Below, in pieces: positions 1-5,993 of a stretch of DNA of 5,993 bases. How positions within the stretch are numbered: the stretch's first letter is position 1; every line of letters starts with the position of its first letter. Position numbers and translations under genes: made by a program. Below the pieces are notes generated by a model. That model was not told the origin of the DNA, did not search any database, and saw nothing but the letters and a program-made list of their open reading frames with translations. This DNA comes from JAMXLO01 sp041487355 (GTDB taxonomy: Bacteria; Pseudomonadota; Alphaproteobacteria; Acetobacterales; Acetobacteraceae): the NCBI GenBank assembly GCA_041487355.1, contig JBGPND010000280.1, positions 1-5,993 of the forward strand, in the 5' to 3' direction.

Positions 1-131
1 ATGTCGCGCTCGACAGCGTTGTTGTCGATCGCCAGGGTTCCGTCGTCGAGGTAGCGGATCGCCCCGGCGATGTCGGTTCTTCCGGAGACGCGTCGGAGTG
101 TCGCGGTGAACCAGCGATGCAGCCGCTCGAT
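1..131 (-). pseudogene. IS66-family transposase, C-terminal fragment (runs off left edge)
   Basis: Read on the minus strand from about 131 down to 1, the frame gives ERLHRWFTATLRR, then SGRTDIAGAIRY, then LDDGTLAIDNNAVERD. The DNNxxER block preceded by LDDG and AIRY is the hallmark C-terminal region of IS66-type (TnpC) DDE transposases, which move IS66 elements by cut-and-paste. In intact family members about ten residues (of the form ALxRWxALTRY) normally lie between AIRY and LDDG. Here they are missing in frame, consistent with a deletion between the two short RY-coding repeats. Nothing of the N-terminal or zinc-binding part follows upstream; instead the sequence runs into an IS5-type fragment on the other strand near 131-138. 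The piece is therefore a decayed relic unless the element was cut and rejoined. The rest of the C-terminus lies beyond base 1. The family call is confident from motifs alone; the exact right boundary is not. Confidence 0.75.
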
Positions 132-137
132 CAGGTG

Positions 138-224
138 GGTTTCCAAGTGCTGCCGCGCCGCTGGGTGGTCGAGCGCTTCTTCGCCTGGATCAATCGCAAC
201 CGCCGGCTCGCTCGTTGGGCTTGA
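138..224 (+). pseudogene. IS5-family transposase, C-terminal fragment
   Basis: The plus-strand frame beginning at 138 reads GFQVLPRRWVVERFFAW followed by INRNRRLARWA and a TGA stop at 222-224. The VLPRRWVVERxFAWxxRxRRLA block is the conserved C-terminal signature, including the region of the last catalytic glutamate, of IS5-family DDE transposases. Only about 28 codons remain: no start codon and none of the upstream DDE domain is present, because the sequence to the left is an IS66-type relic on the opposite strand. Family members usually continue about 30 more residues after RRLA and often end in a second RRLAR. The abrupt RRLARWA-stop could thus be a deletion joining those two short repeats, which is inference. 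The short palindrome GAGTCGGACTC at 230-240, just past the stop, might be part of the element's terminal repeat. This is a non-functional remnant. Confidence 0.75.
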
Positions 225-450
225 GATTCGAGTCGGACTCTCAGAGTGCCACGGTGGTCACTGCGGGAAAGGTCCAGCGCTCGCCGTGCTCGCTGCACTG
301 CGCGTGGCTGCGCACCTCCTAATACCCTGCGTGGCGCGCCGTGGCGTGCCCTCGAGATTTCGGACCAATGATAACGTGAGAGACTGGCTCGCTTGCATGG
401 CAGGCAATCGAGGCTCTGAGCTGCGGCGAGCATGATCATCCTCAGCGGCG
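225..450. other. Non-coding stretch, no gene seen
   Basis: No reading frame here, on either strand, has a plausible ribosome-binding site together with recognisable protein character. The open frames spanning it run through the flanking transposase relics or the inverted-repeat element in the wrong frame. Small palindromes are present (GAGTCGGACTC at 230-240, ATGATCAT at 432-439) but none forms a terminator-like hairpin with a T tract. The stretch is most simply decayed sequence between two mobile-element remnants. Confidence 0.6.
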
Positions 451-497
451 TAATACCAACCGGCGGAAAGAGTGACGTACGGCGGCGTCCGACCCAA

Positions 498-528
498 CAC
501 GTCATGGCCGGACTTGACCCGGCCACCC
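498..528 (+). repeat. Palindromic REP-like repeat, copy 1
   Basis: The core GGCCGGACTTGACCCGGCC has arms that pair around a short central loop, with one arm mismatch. It is the left member of the inner inverted pair within the 451-670 element. Compared with copy 2 it differs at two positions, one of which disrupts the arm pairing, so this looks like the more eroded copy. Confidence 0.65.
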
Positions 529-583
529 CCACCGGCACCGGCAGCGCGAAAGAAGCAGTTGCAAGCTGCGACGAAGCCCGTGG

Positions 584-614
584 GGATGGCCGGGTCAAGC
601 CCGGCCATGACGTG
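584..614 (-). repeat. Palindromic REP-like repeat, copy 2
   Basis: ATGGCCGGG, TCAAG, CCCGGCCAT (586-608) is a perfect 9-bp stem with a 5-nt loop, oriented opposite to the copy at 498-528. Twenty-eight of 29 bases (584-612, minus strand) match 5792-5820 next to dnaE, showing that the unit is dispersed and not unique to this element. Confidence 0.7.
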
Positions 615-670
615 GTACGCAGGGCCAGTGCGACCAGACCGAGAGTCGATGTTTCCGCCGGTTAGTATAA

Positions 671-1133
671 GCCAGCAGGACCACTCTCCAGCCAGATCAT
701 TCGCGCCTGGCATCGTTCGCTTGCCTCCCCCTGCCGGACCGGCGTAAGAACATAACAAGAATTAAGGACGCGCCGATATGAAGCACAACCTGAATTTCGG
801 GACGGAGCGGCCATTCTGCGAGTTTCGGAATGAATGCCCAGACGCAGTCGCCTCCGCACCGCCGCCGGCGCAATCATCGCAACGGAGCACAAGGGAAGTT
901 CGCACACGTGTCGATTGAACCCCATGCCAAGCGGGGAATCCCATCCCGGATTGGGGCGAAGCCGGCACCAGCCACCCAGCCCAGCCTTCCGCACCCCGGC
1001 GCCATCTATTCCAGATTGAGTTCAATCGCCCGACCGCCCCACACACCGTTGCCATAAGAATGCCCCGTGCGCATCGGATCGCGGTGGTTCGCTAATCGGC
1101 TAAGCTGGCCGCGCCGAGGGAGAACCACGGACC
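671..1133. other. Non-coding stretch upstream of the glycosyltransferase gene
   Basis: I find no credible gene here. The short open frames on both strands lack ribosome-binding sites and recognisable motifs. There are weak secondary-structure candidates around 920-955 (CCAA/TTGG and CGGG/CCCG pairings) but no T tract. The promoter for the gene at 1134 should lie in the right part of this stretch, yet no convincing -35/-10 pair stands out. A ribosome-binding site (GAGGGAG, 1116-1122) ends the region. Confidence 0.5.
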
Positions 1134-2279
1134 ATGCCGATCGACAGTGGAAGAACCGCGCGCGACCGACCCGCCCTGCTGGCGGTCTGCACGATCGCGC
1201 CCTGGCCCGCGCTGAACGGCTATTCCCTCCGTGTCTCGCATCTGCTGCGCGAACTCGCGCCGCGCTGGTCGATCACCCTGATCGCGCCGCCGTCCGATGC
1301 CATCCCACACGACATCGCCGAGCACGTGCCGGTCACGCTGCATGGCAGCGGCTTCACCTACCCGTGGCGCTTCGACCAGACCGAGCTGCGCGCCACCGTG
1401 GACCGCGTGGTCCGCGACCGCCGCCCCGATCGCGCCCTGGTCTGGGCCGGCGCCGAGGCGCTCTGGTTCGACCGCCCCGATCTGCCCCGGGCCGTCGTCG
1501 ATGTGATCGACTGCAATCCGCTGGAATTCTGGCGCGGCTTCCTGTCCTACCGCGACCTGCGGCAGCGCTACCGCTGCCTGCGTGAGATCGCCGTCGCGAC
1601 GCGCTTCGCCCGCCGCACCGTGCGCGCCTATGCCGCAACCGTGTGCGTCGGCGAAGCTGACGCACGATGGCTGCGCCGGATCGGCGGCCGCGACACCGTC
1701 CATGTCGTGCCGAATGGCGTGGACATCCCTGCCGAGGAAACCCTCGCCGAGGAAGCCGCGTCGCCGACCCTGAGCTTCACCGGCGCGCTGGATTATCAGC
1801 CCAACATCGAAGCGGTGTTGTTTGCCGCCAGCGCGATCTGGCCGCGCATCCTCGCAGCGGAGCCAACCGCGCATTTCGTCGTTGCCGGCCGCAACCCCGC
1901 GTCCGAGGTGCGTGCGCTCGCCAGGCTGGCGAACCTCGAGATCGCGGCCGACGTCCCCGACATGGTGGCGGTTCTTGGCCGTTCCTGGGTGTCGATCGCA
2001 CCGATGCGCTCGGGCGTCGGCATCAAGAACAAGGTGCTGGAAGCCTGGGCCTGCATGCGCCCGGTGGTGCTGACCAGGCTGGCGACCAACGGCCTCGTCG
2101 TGCCGCCGGACCACACGAAGCTGGTGTGCCAGAGTGCCGACGCGATGGCCGCTGCCGTCATCCGTCTGTTCAACGATCCGGACGAACGGCGCCGCCTGGG
2201 GCAGTCAGCACGCGAGACCGTGCAGCGTCACTTCACCTGGGCCGGCGCCGCGTCGCGATTGGACGCGCTGCTGCGATAG
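1134..2279 (+). CDS. GT4-type glycosyltransferase, PEP-CTERM/exosortase-associated sugar transferase-like
   Basis: This 381-residue protein is a complete GT-B-fold glycosyltransferase, expected to transfer a sugar from a nucleotide-sugar donor to a polysaccharide or lipid-linked acceptor at the cytoplasmic face of the membrane. The N-terminal domain has the acceptor-side pattern NGYSLRVSHLLREL (28-41), then VVDVIDCNPLEFW (121-133). The C-terminal donor domain starts near VPNGVD (192-197), followed by FTGALDYQPN (215-224), FVVAGRNP (248-255) and APMRSGVGIKNKVLEAWA (289-306), in which E303 corresponds to the conserved donor-binding glutamate of GT4 enzymes. The FTGxxxYxPN and GIxNKVLEA patterns resemble the exosortase/PEP-CTERM-linked sugar transferases (TIGR03087 type). 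No exosortase or polysaccharide gene is in the window, so its pathway is unknown. The ATG at 1134 is preceded by GAGGGAG about 11 nt upstream. No signal peptide or membrane segment is apparent. The gene stands alone and converges on dnaE with 24 bp between stops. The family call is firm; the substrate is not known. Confidence 0.88.
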   Translation: MPIDSGRTARDRPALLAVCTIAPWPALNGYSLRVSHLLRELAPRWSITLIAPPSDAIPHDIAEHVPVTLHGSGFTYPWRFDQTELRATVDRVVRDRRPDRALVWAGAEALWFDRPDLPRAVVDVIDCNPLEFWRGFLSYRDLRQRYRCLREIAVATRFARRTVRAYAATVCVGEADARWLRRIGGRDTVHVVPNGVDIPAEETLAEEAASPTLSFTGALDYQPNIEAVLFAASAIWPRILAAEPTAHFVVAGRNPASEVRALARLANLEIAADVPDMVAVLGRSWVSIAPMRSGVGIKNKVLEAWACMRPVVLTRLATNGLVVPPDHTKLVCQSADAMAAAVIRLFNDPDERRRLGQSARETVQRHFTWAGAASRLDALLR

Positions 2280-2303
2280 GGCCAGCCACGCCCGCTCACG
2301 GCC

Positions 2304-5729
<3,426 letters not shown>

Positions 5730-5791
5730 GGGGGTAGTATGTAGGACCATCGCCGAGTCCGGCCAACACGGTTGCACCGCGCCCGCCCCAT

Positions 5792-5860
5792 CGTCATGGC
5801 CGGGCTTGTCCCGGCCATCCGCGCACCAACCGAAGTGCACGGATGGCCGGGACAAGACCC
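5792..5860. repeat. Palindromic REP-like repeat pair upstream of dnaE, copies 3 and 4
   Basis: ATGGCCGGG, CTTGT, CCCGGCCAT (5796-5818) is a perfect 9-bp stem with a 5-nt loop. A second, partial unit in the opposite orientation follows: 5837-5856 is the reverse complement of 5805-5824 at 19 of 20 positions, with a loop at 5825-5836. The region can therefore fold either as a small hairpin or as one long stem. The 29 bases at 5792-5820 match copy 2 near position 600 at 28 positions. It lies between the divergent starts of dnaE and the plus-strand gene at 5934. It could fall in the dnaE leader RNA, but no promoter is visible to decide this. The strings GRDKPGHDD and similar in translations through it are repeat artefacts, not protein. 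Confidence 0.75.
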
Positions 5861-5901
5861 TATGCAGGTGTGGATGGCGGCCTGACGCGGAAGCGGATTG
5901 A

Positions 5902-5931
5902 GTTGCCTTTCCACCTTGCAAGGGAGGCAAC
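5902..5931 (+). promoter_or_regulatory. Hairpin burying the ribosome-binding site of the gene at 5934
   Basis: GTTGCCTTTC (5902-5911) can pair along its full length with GGGAGGCAAC (5922-5931): seven Watson-Crick pairs at the base, two G-U pairs and a closing C-G pair, with a 10-nt loop. The right arm contains the entire strong Shine-Dalgarno sequence GGGAGG, six bases before the ATG at 5934, so the folded RNA would hide it. The loop-proximal CCTTGCAAGG (5914-5923) is a perfect palindrome offering an alternative pairing. This geometry is typical of translational control (thermosensors, attenuators, protein or ligand switches), but no specific class is recognised, and the fold was derived by eye. 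Confidence 0.45.
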
Positions 5932-5933
5932 CG

Positions 5934-5993
5934 ATGGCGAACACCGACCAACCTCGCGCCCGCGAGACCACCATCCAAAGCAATCATGCCACG
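5934..5993 (+). CDS. Hypothetical protein, N-terminal 20 codons only (runs off right edge)
   Basis: An ATG at 5934 follows an excellent Shine-Dalgarno (AGGGAGG, 5921-5927) with 6-nt spacing, and the frame stays open to the window end. The visible start is MANTDQPRARETTIQSNHAT: polar, no signal peptide, no membrane segment and no motif I recognise, so no function is assigned. The gene would be divergent from dnaE, with about 200 bp between starts, and its ribosome-binding site sits in the hairpin at 5902-5931. The call rests on the start signals alone; the protein family cannot be judged from 20 residues. Confidence 0.55.
   Translation, partial: MANTDQPRARETTIQSNHAT

Larger units (their letters stand above)
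451..670. mobile_element. MITE-like nested inverted-repeat element (about 220 bp)
   Basis: The ends are inverted repeats. TAATACCAACCGGCGGAAA at 451-469 matches the reverse complement of 652-670 at 17 of 19 positions. Inside them lies a second inverted pair: 498-528 matches the reverse complement of 584-614 at 29 of 31 positions. Each member of the inner pair is itself a palindrome. The whole can fold into one long hairpin with a central loop near 529-583. There is no transposase gene inside, and the size and structure fit a non-autonomous miniature element. A TA dinucleotide sits in both outer repeats (454-455 and 666-667) and could be the target duplication if the true termini are CCAACCGG and CCGGTTAG; that is inference. 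Translations through it produce strings such as VMAGLDPAIPTG and GRVKPGHD, familiar spurious products of alphaproteobacterial palindromic repeats, so no gene is called. Confidence 0.65.

Noticed and set aside
70..435. 121-codon plus-strand open frame
   Set aside because: It crosses the IS66 relic and the IS5 relic in a frame that matches neither transposase, and has no ribosome-binding site.
258..758. Minus-strand open frame containing VMAGLDPAIPTG and GGGRVKSGHD
   Set aside because: These strings are common spurious translations of the alphaproteobacterial palindromic repeat; the frame merely runs through the inverted-repeat element.
920..955. Possible hairpins (CCAA/TTGG with CGGG/CCCG; AATCC/GGATT) upstream of the glycosyltransferase
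   Set aside because: Stems are short and interrupted, overlap each other and have no T tract, so they are not distinguishable from chance in GC-rich DNA.
1092..2114. 340-codon minus-strand open frame opposite the glycosyltransferase
   Set aside because: It is the antisense of a well-supported GT4 gene and carries no family motif of its own.
5796..5856. CRISPR-like or attenuator interpretation of the repeats near dnaE
   Set aside because: Only two inverted units exist, with no regular spacers, no direct-repeat array and no T tract, which fits a REP-type palindrome pair better.
5751..5987. 79-residue N-terminal extension of DnaE
   Set aside because: It is translated from the palindromic repeat (GRDKPGHDD artefact) and the divergent intergenic region, and extends past the E. 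coli-like N-terminus.

Overview
The window is GC-rich DNA whose gene content and repeats point to an alphaproteobacterium, most likely Rhodospirillales/Acetobacteraceae. That placement is inferred from the DnaE protein, the codon use and the 'GGCCGGGCTTGACCCGGCC' palindromes that are common in that class; it was not tested by a search.

Layout from left to right. Positions 1-224 are a small transposon graveyard: the C-terminal end of an IS66-type transposase on the minus strand, running off the left edge, abuts the C-terminal end of an IS5-type transposase on the plus strand. Positions 225-1133 hold no credible gene. They contain a roughly 220-bp nested inverted repeat (451-670) that looks like a MITE or REP-bearing miniature element. 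Positions 1134-2279 encode a complete GT4-type glycosyltransferase related to the exosortase/PEP-CTERM-associated sugar transferases. It converges, with only 24 bp between stop codons, on dnaE (complement 2304-5729), the complete catalytic alpha subunit of DNA polymerase III. Numbered from the chosen start, the DnaE catalytic aspartates fall at 401, 403 and 555, as in E. coli.

To the right of dnaE is a divergent intergenic region of about 200 bp. It holds another copy of the palindromic repeat (5792-5860) and a hairpin that would bury the Shine-Dalgarno sequence of a plus-strand gene starting at 5934. Only the first 20 codons of that gene are inside the window.

The genes do not form one pathway. 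DnaE is a housekeeping replication enzyme, the glycosyltransferase is a surface-polysaccharide-type enzyme without visible partners, and the left quarter is mobile-element debris. I see no convincing new multi-gene system. The observations most worth a second look are the sequestered ribosome-binding site at 5902-5931, the nested inverted-repeat element at 451-670, and the same palindrome recurring next to dnaE.
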